Shown here piece by piece: positions 17,778 through 26,599 of a stretch of 64,000 nt of DNA. The notes under the pieces were generated by a model, which ran no database searches, was not told the DNA's origin, and worked only from the letters and a program-made list of their open reading frames with translations. Position 1 is the first letter of the stretch, and the number at the start of each line of letters is the position of its first letter. Position numbers and translations under genes: made by a program. The DNA is from Splendidivirga corallicola (lineage in GTDB: Bacteria; Bacteroidota; Bacteroidia; Cytophagales; Cyclobacteriaceae), in the NCBI GenBank assembly GCA_030442035.1, contig JAUJEA010000002.1, forward strand, positions 558,001 to 622,000, given 5' to 3'.

Positions 17778-18434
17778 ATGAAAATACTAATTCTGGGGGG
17801 AACAGGCAGAACAGGAATTTGGACGGTAAAGGAAGCTATTGCAAGAGGCCATGAGGTTGTGGCGCTGGCTAGAAACCCAACAAAAATACCTTATCGATTC
17901 GATCGGTTGACCATCATTAAAGGAACACCGGAAGATCAGGAAGCAATTGCCAAGGCCATCCAGGGTTGCAATGCTGTCATAAGTACTTTAAATATTTCCA
18001 GAAAATCGGATTTTCCTTGGGCAAAATTGAGAACTCCTCAAGATTTTTTAGCCAGAATGATATCTCTGCTTATTCCTTTGTGCACAACAAATGGAATAAA
18101 CAGGTTGATCATTGTATCTGCCTGGGGTGCTCGTGAGTCAAATCAGGAAATCCCTGGTTGGTTCCGCTGGTTCATTAATAACAGCAACATAGGTTATGCC
18201 TACAAACAACATGGTTTACAGGAAGAAATGCTTGAAAAATCAGAATTGAATTGGACATCTGTTCGGCCTGTAGGATTAACTAATTCAAAAAAGAGAAAAG
18301 AAATTCGGGTGAGTTTTCATGGAAAACCAAAACCAAAACTCACCATAAGCAGAAGAAATGTTGCACGTTTCATGCTTGATGCCCTGGAAAAAGAATTGTA
18401 TATCAAAGAAAAGCCTACAATCTCAGAAATTTGA
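17778..18434 (+). CDS. NmrA/SDR-type NAD(P)-binding protein
   Basis: A 218-residue protein of the atypical short-chain dehydrogenase group. The Rossmann motif ILILGGTGRTGIWTVKEAIA is at the very start and is followed by GHEVVALARNP. The segments VISTLNISR and LIIVSAWGA are typical of NAD(P)H-binding NmrA/HSCARG or biliverdin-reductase-like proteins. No YxxxK catalytic pair is evident, so it may sense or bind the cofactor, or act as a quinone-type reductase. It is monocistronic by spacing, and the substrate is unknown. Confidence 0.82.
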   Translation: MKILILGGTGRTGIWTVKEAIARGHEVVALARNPTKIPYRFDRLTIIKGTPEDQEAIAKAIQGCNAVISTLNISRKSDFPWAKLRTPQDFLARMISLLIPLCTTNGINRLIIVSAWGARESNQEIPGWFRWFINNSNIGYAYKQHGLQEEMLEKSELNWTSVRPVGLTNSKKRKEIRVSFHGKPKPKLTISRRNVARFMLDALEKELYIKEKPTISEI

Positions 18435-18455
18435 TGAATCCGGCTACAGAAAAAA

Positions 18456-19244
18456 TCAATTGAGTCGTATAATCAGACCGGTCTGCAGGAAATAAAAATC
18501 CACATCGGAAAAATAACGTTGATAAGAAAATCCACCCATTAGGTTAAGGTCAATTTTTCCATATTGACCAATAAGATAATCCAACTGGGTATTTAACTCT
18601 ATTCTTGGGGTTGCACCTGTTTCATAATCTCTTGACCAGCGGAATTCAATTCCAGGGTTAATCTTTCTTTGATTAAAAAATAACTTTAGTCCGACTGAAT
18701 TCTCATGATAAGTTTGATCAGCTGTGAATTCATGGGAAAGACCTGTTCCAATCCAAAAATTGACCTCCTCCCTCGCGAGTATATTAAATTGAATAATTTG
18801 CCAATCAAAGGTTCTGAAAGTACCGGTATTGTCGAAAAGCCTGTTAAATCTGAATTGTGTCGAGAACAGTCCCCAATTGCCTCTTAGAGAAGAAGATAAC
18901 ATGAAAGTAGAAAAATTAGGATCATATCCTCCGGTAAGATTGCCTTCCATGGAAACCATCCAAGGTTCATGGAATCGCCGATCCAACATGCTACGATGCG
19001 CATCAAACATCAGATTGAAACCACCAAAAAAGACATCAATGAATAGTGTTCCAAAAAAAGAGTCTCCCGTATCACCGCTATCGCCGCTTGAGGAGGAGTT
19101 TGAACTTCCACTTTTTTGAGATTTATTTTCTCTGGTCTTTTGTTCCACTTTGCCCACCTGGGCTTTTGACTCTGCATGTATGAACAATGTTCCTAAAAAT
19201 AAGCATACTATAAAGCCAAGTCGGGGTAATTGTCTGGATATCAT
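18456..19244 (-). CDS. Putative outer-membrane beta-barrel protein
   Basis: A 262-residue protein with a signal peptide (about 1-28), then a low-complexity linker rich in Ser, Gly and Asp (about 40-60). The rest reads as alternating aromatic and polar beta strands (WSRDYETGATPRIELNTQLD, IDLNLMGGFSYQRYFSDVDF) and ends in IIRLN, which fits a small outer-membrane barrel. I do not recognise the family. The stop of the preceding convergent gene is 22 bp away. Confidence 0.6.
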   Translation of the reverse strand: MISRQLPRLGFIVCLFLGTLFIHAESKAQVGKVEQKTRENKSQKSGSSNSSSSGDSGDTGDSFFGTLFIDVFFGGFNLMFDAHRSMLDRRFHEPWMVSMEGNLTGGYDPNFSTFMLSSSLRGNWGLFSTQFRFNRLFDNTGTFRTFDWQIIQFNILAREEVNFWIGTGLSHEFTADQTYHENSVGLKLFFNQRKINPGIEFRWSRDYETGATPRIELNTQLDYLIGQYGKIDLNLMGGFSYQRYFSDVDFYFLQTGLIIRLN

Positions 19245-19329
19245 CTGCTAAGGATTTTAAATTTACCTCAATATCAGCAATCGGTGTGCCAGATTTGTAA
19301 TGTGAATTTCTTTTTTAGGGCGACCATGA

Positions 19330-20307
19330 TTAGTCCATTATTTTAGTGCGCAATTGCTCAATGATATCAGCTTTCATCCAATAGACATCCATGCTACCAT
19401 TTCCAAAAGTATTCTGCCCTTTTTGGTCATCTAAAACCCTTTTACTTGAGAAGAAAAAATACGCTCCATCGGCAGAAACATTTGGATTACTTTCTTCAAA
19501 AACAGAATTGACTGTTGGCCCCATATTCATCGCTGTAGTCCATTGTTTATTTTCATTTTTAAAACTTATGTAAAGGTCTGCATCTCCATATCCATCTGCC
19601 CGGTTATAAGAAGTAAAAATGATATAACTTTCATCAGGCGCTATGAAAGGTGTTGCCTCTATCAATTCGGAATTTACAGCACTGCTGAGCTTTTCAGACG
19701 CCTTGTAGGTATTGTTTTCTTCATGGGTAACATAGATATCAAAGTTGTAGCCTCCTCCATCATAGTTGGCCTGAAAATAAATGGAGCCATGCCGGGTAAC
19801 TGAGGCATGTGACTCCCATAGGTTTGTGTTAACTGATCCGCTCATTTTCTGAGGAGCATTCCAGGAAGAATCAGTTTTATTAGAATACCAAAGATCCCAA
19901 TCCTGCAAATTCCTTTGGGGTCTTGTAGAACTGAAATACATTACGTTTCCATCAGGAGAAAAAGACACCGCATGATCAGTGTACTCTCCGGAAAATGAAG
20001 CAATGGTTGGCATATCTTTCAAATTGCTCTTAAGAGGCATTTGAAGGACTCTGAAATTAGTGAAATTGGTATCCGAAACTGTATAATAGAGTCTGTCCAT
20101 TTCAGGAGATAGGATTCCATTGTGTTCATGCAATCCTGTTGAAACGACATCCGGAAGAAATATTTTCGGGATTGAATCAGGCTCTAGAGATTCCAAAAAA
20201 TCTTTGGGGCTTAGCCTGGGGTCAATCTTATGCGTTTGTTTTGATCTTTCTGAGCAGCCTAAAAAAATGGGAAACAGAAAAATAGATAATGTTAAATTGT
20301 TTTTCAA
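19330..20307 (-). CDS. PD40/TolB-like beta-propeller lipoprotein
   Basis: A 325-residue lipoprotein (lipobox FLGC, Cys at about 18). No ATG precedes the signal peptide, so the start is the TTG at 20305-20307, directly followed by KNNLTLSIFLFPIFLGC. At least four PD40 (WD40-like) repeats are visible by motifs such as VSFSPDGNVMYFSSTRP, ATPFIAPDESYIIFTSYNRA and NPNVSADGAYFFFSSKR. The fold resembles the TolB propeller and is common in OmpA-linked envelope proteins, but there is no OmpA domain here. The function is not defined. Confidence 0.82.
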   Translation of the reverse strand: MKNNLTLSIFLFPIFLGCSERSKQTHKIDPRLSPKDFLESLEPDSIPKIFLPDVVSTGLHEHNGILSPEMDRLYYTVSDTNFTNFRVLQMPLKSNLKDMPTIASFSGEYTDHAVSFSPDGNVMYFSSTRPQRNLQDWDLWYSNKTDSSWNAPQKMSGSVNTNLWESHASVTRHGSIYFQANYDGGGYNFDIYVTHEENNTYKASEKLSSAVNSELIEATPFIAPDESYIIFTSYNRADGYGDADLYISFKNENKQWTTAMNMGPTVNSVFEESNPNVSADGAYFFFSSKRVLDDQKGQNTFGNGSMDVYWMKADIIEQLRTKIMD

Positions 20308-20461
20308 TATGTATTGTATTTGGGGTAAATTAAATGATTTTTAAAAGAATGTAATTGTTAGCAATCGATTGGATCAGTTGGCTTCCGTATATTCATTTAA
20401 TAATGGCAAAGCTATTGAAATCCACTGACTCTATAAATCTTAAAACCAGTTGTATAGCCAA

Positions 20462-21664
20462 CTATTTCAATTTCTTTTCTAAACGCTGCATGTTATTCTG
20501 GTAAGTGTTCAATTGTGGATCTGCATTTTGCTTTCCAATATCATATGCTCTTTTATAACTTTCATAGGCCAATTTATCATTGCCCATCCTATCATAGGCA
20601 TCCCCCATACTATCAAAGGTGTTAGCAGATTTTGGGTAATTCTCAGTGTTCATTTTAAAGAGGGCAAGGGCAATATCGTATTTGTCGCGATTCAAAAAGT
20701 TATAGCCCAAAACATTAATAGTCCCTTCCGAAGCAACAATTTGATAACCATATCTTTTCGATAATTTTTTATAATGCTCGTTAATGGCTTCAATTCCATT
20801 CTTAACAACCATTTCGTAAAGGTTAGGTGCTTGCCAGTCCAAGAAGATAGTTTCCAATCCATCATACGTACTTCTATGAGGAACTGAGCCATGCGTTTCT
20901 TTGGGCATTCTATTGAAATACCAATGAAAATCCTTAGGTGCACTTTCTTCAAGTGCTGCTGTCAGTTTCCATACACCTCCAAGCATCCTACCGCCTTCAT
21001 TGCCTAGTGTCATATAGAAATCTCCTTTTAGTTCTTTGGTGTTTTTAAGAAAATGTTCAGCTTCCACCACCGGCTTTTGGGCATCCCACCATAAACTAGG
21101 ACTAATAGCAATGTAACTGTTAAAAACCTCAGGCCGGTTAACCAATGCGTGTAAAGCAAACAGTCCTCCAAAGGAATGCCCTACCAGCATTCTATAATTG
21201 CTGGTGGGGTAACTTTGATCGATCTGAGGGACAAGCTCATCAGCCAAAAAGCGGAGGAAATTCGGAGCTCCTCCGCTGGTTGGAAATGCCCGTGTGGTAT
21301 CAAGTTGTATGGCTGGTGTCAGATCTCTTGTACGTTGTGTGTTCAGAATGGCTACCACCATCATTTCAGGCATTCGATTTTGCCTGGCAAGAAAACGTAT
21401 AATCCCGGTAGTGTGATGAAAATGACCATCCCCATCAAGCAAATAGAGCACAGGATATTTTATATGGGGCTCCTTGTATCCATCAGGTCGGTATATCCAT
21501 ATCTCACGATCCTCATTGAGTATTTTCGAATGTATTTTAATTTTTTCTCCAATAATGATTGGCTCACCAGCCTGCTGCGCGTAGCTGGTAGGCAAGGGTA
21601 ACAATGACATAATTACCAGGAGCATTAACATGGTTTTCGCAACAGTTTGGAAAAGTCTTTTCAT
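20462..21664 (-). CDS. Esterase D-type alpha/beta hydrolase with TPR tail
   Basis: A 400-residue secreted protein. The ATG at 21662-21664 is chosen; an in-frame TTG eight codons upstream is less likely. A signal peptide ends near SYAQQ. Residues about 40-280 match the putative esterase family (IroE/Fes/Esterase D): REIWIYRPDGYKEPHIKYPV, LYLLDGDGHFHH, and the nucleophile elbow LVGHSFGGLFALHAL. The C-terminal 100 residues contain TPR-like helices (AYDRMGNDKLAYESYKRAYD). Close relatives hydrolyse siderophore esters or acylated sugars. Substrate and site (periplasm or surface) are inferred. Confidence 0.88.
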   Translation of the reverse strand: MKRLFQTVAKTMLMLLVIMSLLPLPTSYAQQAGEPIIIGEKIKIHSKILNEDREIWIYRPDGYKEPHIKYPVLYLLDGDGHFHHTTGIIRFLARQNRMPEMMVVAILNTQRTRDLTPAIQLDTTRAFPTSGGAPNFLRFLADELVPQIDQSYPTSNYRMLVGHSFGGLFALHALVNRPEVFNSYIAISPSLWWDAQKPVVEAEHFLKNTKELKGDFYMTLGNEGGRMLGGVWKLTAALEESAPKDFHWYFNRMPKETHGSVPHRSTYDGLETIFLDWQAPNLYEMVVKNGIEAINEHYKKLSKRYGYQIVASEGTINVLGYNFLNRDKYDIALALFKMNTENYPKSANTFDSMGDAYDRMGNDKLAYESYKRAYDIGKQNADPQLNTYQNNMQRLEKKLK

Positions 21665-21962
21665 TTTTCTCTGGGTTGTGTTATTCAATGGGTTACGGAA
21701 TATGGATCCTAAACCTAATATACGATAATGAATGGTATATGAGTTACTTTTTGTCTTTTGATCAAGCTAAATACCCCGGAGATCGGCACATCTCATTCAA
21801 TGCAGGTCAATATTGTTTTGAACTCTGATTTATCAACGATTAAAATCCGCCACCTCAATTTATTCTTTCCGCACTATTTTTTTGACCTGGCATTTCACCT
21901 CTTTTTCCGGATTCCATTTCAATTTTCTTAGCAGTAATCCTGGAATACCAATCCTTAGTAAG

Positions 21963-22130
21963 ATGCTCAGGAAATTGGAAGAAGATTGGGAGTATCTTTC
22001 AAAAAGAGTCAATCCGGGTGAAACTGTTTTGATCAATGGGAAAGGCTCGCGTGATTTCTCTGAGAGAATTTCCGGTTATTTTGTTAAGGAAGAAATTTCT
22101 TCTGATTTTAGATTTACCAAAAGGCAGTAA
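21963..22130 (+). CDS. Possible 55-residue small protein
   Basis: A short frame starting MLRKLEEDWEYLSKRVNPGE and ending in a basic tail. It is hydrophilic, with an amphipathic helix at the start, and has no signal peptide. A T-run followed by GACC lies about 80 bp upstream, like the one preceding the LysR gene. It has no recognisable family and may be chance; the call rests only on its protein-like composition. Confidence 0.3.
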   Translation: MLRKLEEDWEYLSKRVNPGETVLINGKGSRDFSERISGYFVKEEISSDFRFTKRQ

Positions 22131-22207
22131 AAAACTTGTCATTCACTATGCCATACCATTTTTTTTGACCAGATTTAAATCTATCAGGGTTAAATGAATG
22201 ACAAGTA

Positions 22208-23116
22208 ATGCTTTCTTTCCGTCATGAGGTTTTCTTTGAAGTAGCAAAACAACTTAGCTTTTCAAAGGCTAGTGAAACACTTTTTATTAGTCAACCGGCT
22301 ATTAGCAAACATATCAAGTCTCTGGAAGAGGCTTATAGTGCTACCTTATTCGAACGGAAAGGCAATACCATCAGCTTGACGGATAGTGGTAAAATTCTTT
22401 ACAATCATTTATTGAAAACCAAAGAAATTCAAAAGCAGCTGGAGTTTGAAATAAGCACCCTCAATGATCAATCAAAAGCCAAAGGAACTTTAAAGCTGGG
22501 AGCCAGCACTACTGTGGCACTTTATATTGTACCAAGTGTATTGTCTGCTTTTCATCAAAAACACCCGAATGTTCATCTGAACTTATTAAACAGGAACTCA
22601 GAGAATATATTGAAAGCGCTGTTGGAACATGATATCGATCTTGGGATCATTGAAGGGAAACATAAAATAACCACAGTAAAATACAAACACTTTCTCACCG
22701 ATGAGGTGGTAGCAGTTTGTTCGACCAATAGTGAGTTAGCCAAAGTACCCTCCTTATCAGTTAAAGACCTTAAAGAAGTTCCTATCGCATTGCGGGAAAG
22801 AGGTTCAGGAACCTTATCAGCTATTGCCTATTCTTTGAAGAAACATAAGATCAAAATTTCAGATCTCAATGTGATCATCAGGCTTGGTGGAACCGAGGCA
22901 TTAAAAAACTTCATACTGGCAGATACCAGCCTTGGATTCTTGCCTTTACGCTCAGTAATCAAGGAAATCGCCAATGATGATCTTGTTCGAGTGGACATAC
23001 CGGATCTGAAAATCCAGAGAGAATTTTACTTTATCAGGAGGCAGGGATCTGATGGAGATGGCTTGGGAAATGCATTTATTAATTTTGCCCTAAATCACTA
23101 TAACTTGAAGTTATAG
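22208..23116 (+). CDS. LysR-family transcriptional regulator
   Basis: A 302-residue protein. The N-terminal helix-turn-helix is classical: FFEVAKQLSFSKASETLFIS, followed by QPAISKHIKSLEE. Residues about 90-295 form the two-lobed effector domain, with LKLGASTTVALYIVPSVL and LREKGSGT-type ALRERGSGTLSAI motifs. Similarity is nearest to CysB/CysL-type regulators. It is followed by threonine synthase on the same strand after 74 bp with an AT-rich hairpin between; control of that gene is possible but not shown. Confidence 0.92.
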   Translation: MLSFRHEVFFEVAKQLSFSKASETLFISQPAISKHIKSLEEAYSATLFERKGNTISLTDSGKILYNHLLKTKEIQKQLEFEISTLNDQSKAKGTLKLGASTTVALYIVPSVLSAFHQKHPNVHLNLLNRNSENILKALLEHDIDLGIIEGKHKITTVKYKHFLTDEVVAVCSTNSELAKVPSLSVKDLKEVPIALRERGSGTLSAIAYSLKKHKIKISDLNVIIRLGGTEALKNFILADTSLGFLPLRSVIKEIANDDLVRVDIPDLKIQREFYFIRRQGSDGDGLGNAFINFALNHYNLKL

Positions 23117-23124
23117 GATATAAA

Positions 23125-23146
23125 AAAATACCATTAGTATTTTTAT
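23125..23146 (+). terminator. Weak AT-rich hairpin after the LysR gene
   Basis: AAAATAC (23125-23131) and GTATTTT (23137-23143) form a 7-bp stem with a 5-nt loop, inside an A-run and a T-run. It could be a weak or bidirectional terminator. Confidence 0.35.
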
Positions 23147-23190
23147 AGCCATCAACATACCTTGACAGCTTTTTAACGTTAAACCGTACC

Positions 23191-24366
23191 ATGAGAGTTG
23201 TGCAAGATATATCACACATTTCGTACCTCCAGTGTTCGAAATGTAATCAGTCATATGAGGTAGAAAGAATAAACACTTTTTCAACTTGTTGCCATAAACC
23301 TTTATTGGCTAAATATGAGTTCTTAACTGAGATCTCCAAACACGAACTTAAAGAAAGGGAAAGCTCAATGTGGCGGTATTTTGAAATGCTGCCCGTTTTG
23401 AATAAAGAAAATATCATTTCCCTTGGTGAAGGCATGACCCCCATTTTGCCTTTACAAAGATTAGGTGATCTATATGGCATGCCAAACCTATGGTTAAAGG
23501 ATGAATCTTTAAATCCAACCGGATCTTTTAAAGCACGTGGCCTGAGCATGGCCGTCTCCAAAGCAAAAGAACTTGGTGTTGATACTTGTATCATACCAAC
23601 CGCAGGAAATGCCGGTGGAGCTTTGAGTGCCTATTGCGCAAGAGCCGGAATAAAAGCTGTGGTGGTAATGCCCTCCCACACACCGGCGGTTTTCAAACAG
23701 GAATGCAAATTCTATGATGCAGAACTGATCCTGGTGGACGGACTTATCAGCGATTGCGGACGCAAGGTGGCAGAAATAAAAAAGGAAAGGGATTGTTTTG
23801 ATGTCTCTACACTAAAAGAGCCTTATCGTATCGAGGGTAAAAAGACCATGGGTTATGAGATAGCAGAACAGGGTAACTGGGAACTTCCTGATGTAATCCT
23901 ATACCCTACGGGTGGTGGAACGGGGCTGATCGGTATATGGAAAGCATTTTATGAAATGCAGGAACTTGGCTGGATCGACGACAAGTTTCCCAAAATGATT
24001 GCCGTACAAGCCGAAAATTGCCAACCCATTGTTGAAACACTCAATGGTTCCCAGGAGAATGCCAGGAACTACAAAGGAAAAGCTTCTTTAGCCAATGGCC
24101 TGGCTGTACCCAATCCATTCGGAGAAGATCTTATTCTTGAAATATTACAGGAATCAAACGGAACAGCCTTGGGAATTTCGGATATGGAAATGATCAATGG
24201 TGTAAAAGACATAGCCAAACATGAAGGAACCCTAATTGCACCGGAAGGAGGAGCATTATTAAAAGCAGCTCAGAAATTAATTGACAATCATTTTATCCGG
24301 CCCGATGAAAAGATATTGCTCCTCAATACCGGTTCAGGTTATAAATATCTTGAAAATATGATCTAG
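23191..24366 (+). CDS. thrC: Threonine synthase
   Basis: A 391-residue PLP enzyme converting O-phosphohomoserine to threonine. The PLP lysine is in NPTGSFKARGLSMA (about residue 112). The phosphate-binding glycine loop is PTGGGTGL. N-terminal Cys pairs (CSKCNQ, then CCHK) resemble the zinc-ribbon-like opening of archaeal-type threonine synthases. Other fold-type II enzymes such as cysteate or diaminopropionate synthases share the layout, so the name rests on overall family fit. No thrA or thrB is adjacent. A strong terminator lies about 94 bp downstream. Confidence 0.85.
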   Translation: MRVVQDISHISYLQCSKCNQSYEVERINTFSTCCHKPLLAKYEFLTEISKHELKERESSMWRYFEMLPVLNKENIISLGEGMTPILPLQRLGDLYGMPNLWLKDESLNPTGSFKARGLSMAVSKAKELGVDTCIIPTAGNAGGALSAYCARAGIKAVVVMPSHTPAVFKQECKFYDAELILVDGLISDCGRKVAEIKKERDCFDVSTLKEPYRIEGKKTMGYEIAEQGNWELPDVILYPTGGGTGLIGIWKAFYEMQELGWIDDKFPKMIAVQAENCQPIVETLNGSQENARNYKGKASLANGLAVPNPFGEDLILEILQESNGTALGISDMEMINGVKDIAKHEGTLIAPEGGALLKAAQKLIDNHFIRPDEKILLLNTGSGYKYLENMI

Positions 24367-24459
24367 CGAAAAGTGTTTTAGAAGACCATAGTTAAGTCAT
24401 TAAGACCATAACTATCAACTCAGAAAATTTTAAAAATAGCGTTTTCTAAAACTTGTATG

Positions 24460-24516
24460 AGTACCACGAGATCCAATCTTCACAGACTTGGTCTTTCGTG
24501 GTGCTTTTTCTTTTTG
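24460..24516 (+). terminator. Terminator after threonine synthase
   Basis: AGTACCACGA (24460-24469) pairs with TCGTGGTGCT (24496-24505) with one G-T pair, then TTTTTCTTTTT follows. Part of the 26-nt loop can pair further. The rest of the 354-bp gap is AT-rich and non-coding. Confidence 0.8.
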
Positions 24517-24704
24517 CCCCTAAAAAATTGGAAAGAAAGATCAAAGAAATATCTACTGATCCATTTCGGACCTAACGGCATTTAAGAGCATGTTAATAGG
24601 AGCATACTGTAAATATTCCACTTCCAAGAAGATTATATAGGGTTTAATGGTGTTCATGAGAGTATAAACAAACACAAACCAAATTATTATTCATTGCAAA
24701 TTAT

Positions 24705-24719
24705 CAATTATTAATTGTC
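24705..24719. repeat. CAATTA-N-TAATTG palindrome, copy 1
   Basis: CAATTATTAATTGTC lies directly after the response-regulator stop. A near-identical copy (CAATTACTAATTGTC) lies at 47310-47324, also just downstream of a minus-strand gene. Confidence 0.5.
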
Positions 24720-24720
24720 C

Positions 24721-25476
24721 TTAACAGTCCATCCACTTTTTAAAATTCTGGACTCTGTCACGGCTGACAATAACATCTTCCGGCGTTTGAGGAGAAAGTT
24801 TTAATAACAACCGGCTGTTAAAATAGCTATGTATTTGTTCAACAGACTTCACTGCTACCAGGAATTTACGATTGACCCTAAAAAAGTCCATTGGGTTTAA
24901 TATTCTTTCCAGTTGATCTAAAGAATAATCTATAGGCCATTGTTTGCCTTTCAAAGTATGGAGATAGATCATCCCTTCATCATAGCAGAAATAAGCAATG
25001 TCATGTACCTCAATCGCTTTGTACTCATCCCCTATCTTAATGAGGAAGCGTTTTTTATACTCGTCCCTGGCTATTTCAGCGATTCGATCGTAATCGAATA
25101 TTTCCTGTTTGACTTCTTTACTGTTAAATTTTAAAAATTTATCCACAGCACAATTGAACTCATTCTGTTCTATGGGCTTCAACAGATAATCTATGCTATT
25201 GTATTTGAAGGCTCTTAACGCATATTCATTATATGCCGTGGTAAATATTACAGGTGGGGGCTCTGGAAGTGTTTTGAGAATGTCGAAACCTGTACCATCA
25301 TTTAATTGGATATCCATGAATATGAGGTCAGGATAGCTATTTTCAGAAAACCATTCAACAGATTTGCTCACGGATGGTAAGATATCCAAAATCTCAATGT
25401 CTGCATCATACCTATGAATAAGCTGTTTCAGGCGTTCCGCTGTTAATCGCTCATCTTCAATGATTACTACATCCAT
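24721..25476 (-). CDS. LytTR-type response regulator
   Basis: A 251-residue protein. The receiver domain (1-125) has the acidic pocket IIEDE, the phosphoacceptor in PDLIFMDIQLNDG (D55), the FTTAYNEYALRAF segment and LLKPI with the conserved Lys. The LytTR DNA-binding domain occupies about 150-250 (IAYFCYDEGMIYLHTLKGKQ, then MDFFRVNRKFLVAV). It starts 3 bp after the kinase stop and closes the operon. LytTR regulators bind paired sites near promoters; the target is not known. Confidence 0.93.
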   Translation of the reverse strand: MDVVIIEDERLTAERLKQLIHRYDADIEILDILPSVSKSVEWFSENSYPDLIFMDIQLNDGTGFDILKTLPEPPPVIFTTAYNEYALRAFKYNSIDYLLKPIEQNEFNCAVDKFLKFNSKEVKQEIFDYDRIAEIARDEYKKRFLIKIGDEYKAIEVHDIAYFCYDEGMIYLHTLKGKQWPIDYSLDQLERILNPMDFFRVNRKFLVAVKSVEQIHSYFNSRLLLKLSPQTPEDVIVSRDRVQNFKKWMDC

Positions 25477-25479
25477 GGA

Positions 25480-26538
25480 TCAAATAGGTTGAAGTTGAGA
25501 GAGGATGGGCAGCTTAACCACAAATTTGGATGCACTGCGTTCCATCACAATGTTTCGTTCCGTTTGAAGTTCGTAGCGATTTTTTATGTTTTCCAGACCA
25601 ATTCTCGTGGATTTCACTCTTGATTTCTTTTCGTTCAACACATTTTCAACAACCAAATAATCCTTTCCTTCATTATAAATATTGATCATCAATGGTTCCT
25701 CTTTAGAAAAATTATTATGCTTAGTGGCATTTTCTATTAGCATTTGCAAGGACAGCGTAGGCACATAAAAATCAGATGTTTCAAGATCAATAGTAAAAGT
25801 TACAGAGATACTGTCTTCATGTCGAATTTTGAGCAAGAATAAGTAAGAATCCAAAAATTGAATTTCCTTATCAAGGCTAACCATATCATTATCCTTATTT
25901 TCAAGAATATAGCGAAAGTTTTTTGACAGCTGTGCTACGAAGTCCGAAGCCAGGTCCGGATTCTGATGGATCAATGTCGTCAGAACACTAAAGCTGTTAA
26001 AAAGGAAATGTGGTTTTATCTGATTTTTCAAACTCTCATATTGCGACTGCAAAAGCTCTTTTTGAATCAAGGCCTTTTCGTGCTCTGCTTCTTTTGAATA
26101 TTCATAATAAATTTTAAAAAAAGTAGCAGAGATAATTGACCAGACGAGAATTTGTCCTAAGATGGTATCTCTTAGAAGTTCAGACTCCTGATCAACGACA
26201 ATAGGGCATTCCAGCCAAACTTTAAGATGATAGGTTGAAAAATAACTGGCCATGATGACAATAGGCAGCGTAACCAAGGTGAGAATAATAAATAATCTGA
26301 TTAAATGCCTGGAAGAAGTTTTTCGACTTGGAAAGCGATCAAAATAGCGCTTAATGATGATATCTTTTATCTCCCAGATCCCAATGACCAGAGAAATAAT
26401 AAAAATAAAATACACTTTGTTTCGCTCGTCCCATACCCAAAAGTGATTTGGGGTTGGATCGGAAGTAACCTTAAACAATAAGTGTATCAGGAAGCCTACA
26501 AGGAATCTAGTTCCATATTTCTTCGCAAACTTCTTCAT
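25480..26538 (-). CDS. LytS/YehU-type sensor histidine kinase
   Basis: A 352-residue membrane kinase. Four hydrophobic segments cover about 10-25, 42-60, 80-100 and 128-145. The His_kinase motif follows: LKNQIKPHFLFNSFSVLTTL with the phosphorylated His at 177. The ATP-binding N box is LSLQMLIENATKHNNF, and the G box is RIGLENIKNRYEL. No extracellular sensing domain is present. It is encoded 61 bp after the TonB-dependent receptor and 3 bp before its response regulator. Confidence 0.93.
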   Translation of the reverse strand: MKKFAKKYGTRFLVGFLIHLLFKVTSDPTPNHFWVWDERNKVYFIFIISLVIGIWEIKDIIIKRYFDRFPSRKTSSRHLIRLFIILTLVTLPIVIMASYFSTYHLKVWLECPIVVDQESELLRDTILGQILVWSIISATFFKIYYEYSKEAEHEKALIQKELLQSQYESLKNQIKPHFLFNSFSVLTTLIHQNPDLASDFVAQLSKNFRYILENKDNDMVSLDKEIQFLDSYLFLLKIRHEDSISVTFTIDLETSDFYVPTLSLQMLIENATKHNNFSKEEPLMINIYNEGKDYLVVENVLNEKKSRVKSTRIGLENIKNRYELQTERNIVMERSASKFVVKLPILSQLQPI

Positions 26539-26599
26539 AAAAACACTATATACTGATATTTAAGTAAAAATAGTAATTTAATATTCAAACAATACAGGA

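Noticed and set aside
21176-21601. 141-codon plus-strand frame opposite the esterase
   Set aside because: It is the antisense shadow of a well-supported esterase gene with catalytic motifs.
23099-23115. Palindrome TATAACTTGAAGTTATA at the end of the LysR gene
   Set aside because: It lies inside codons for NLKL and is explained by the coding sequence; it may be chance.
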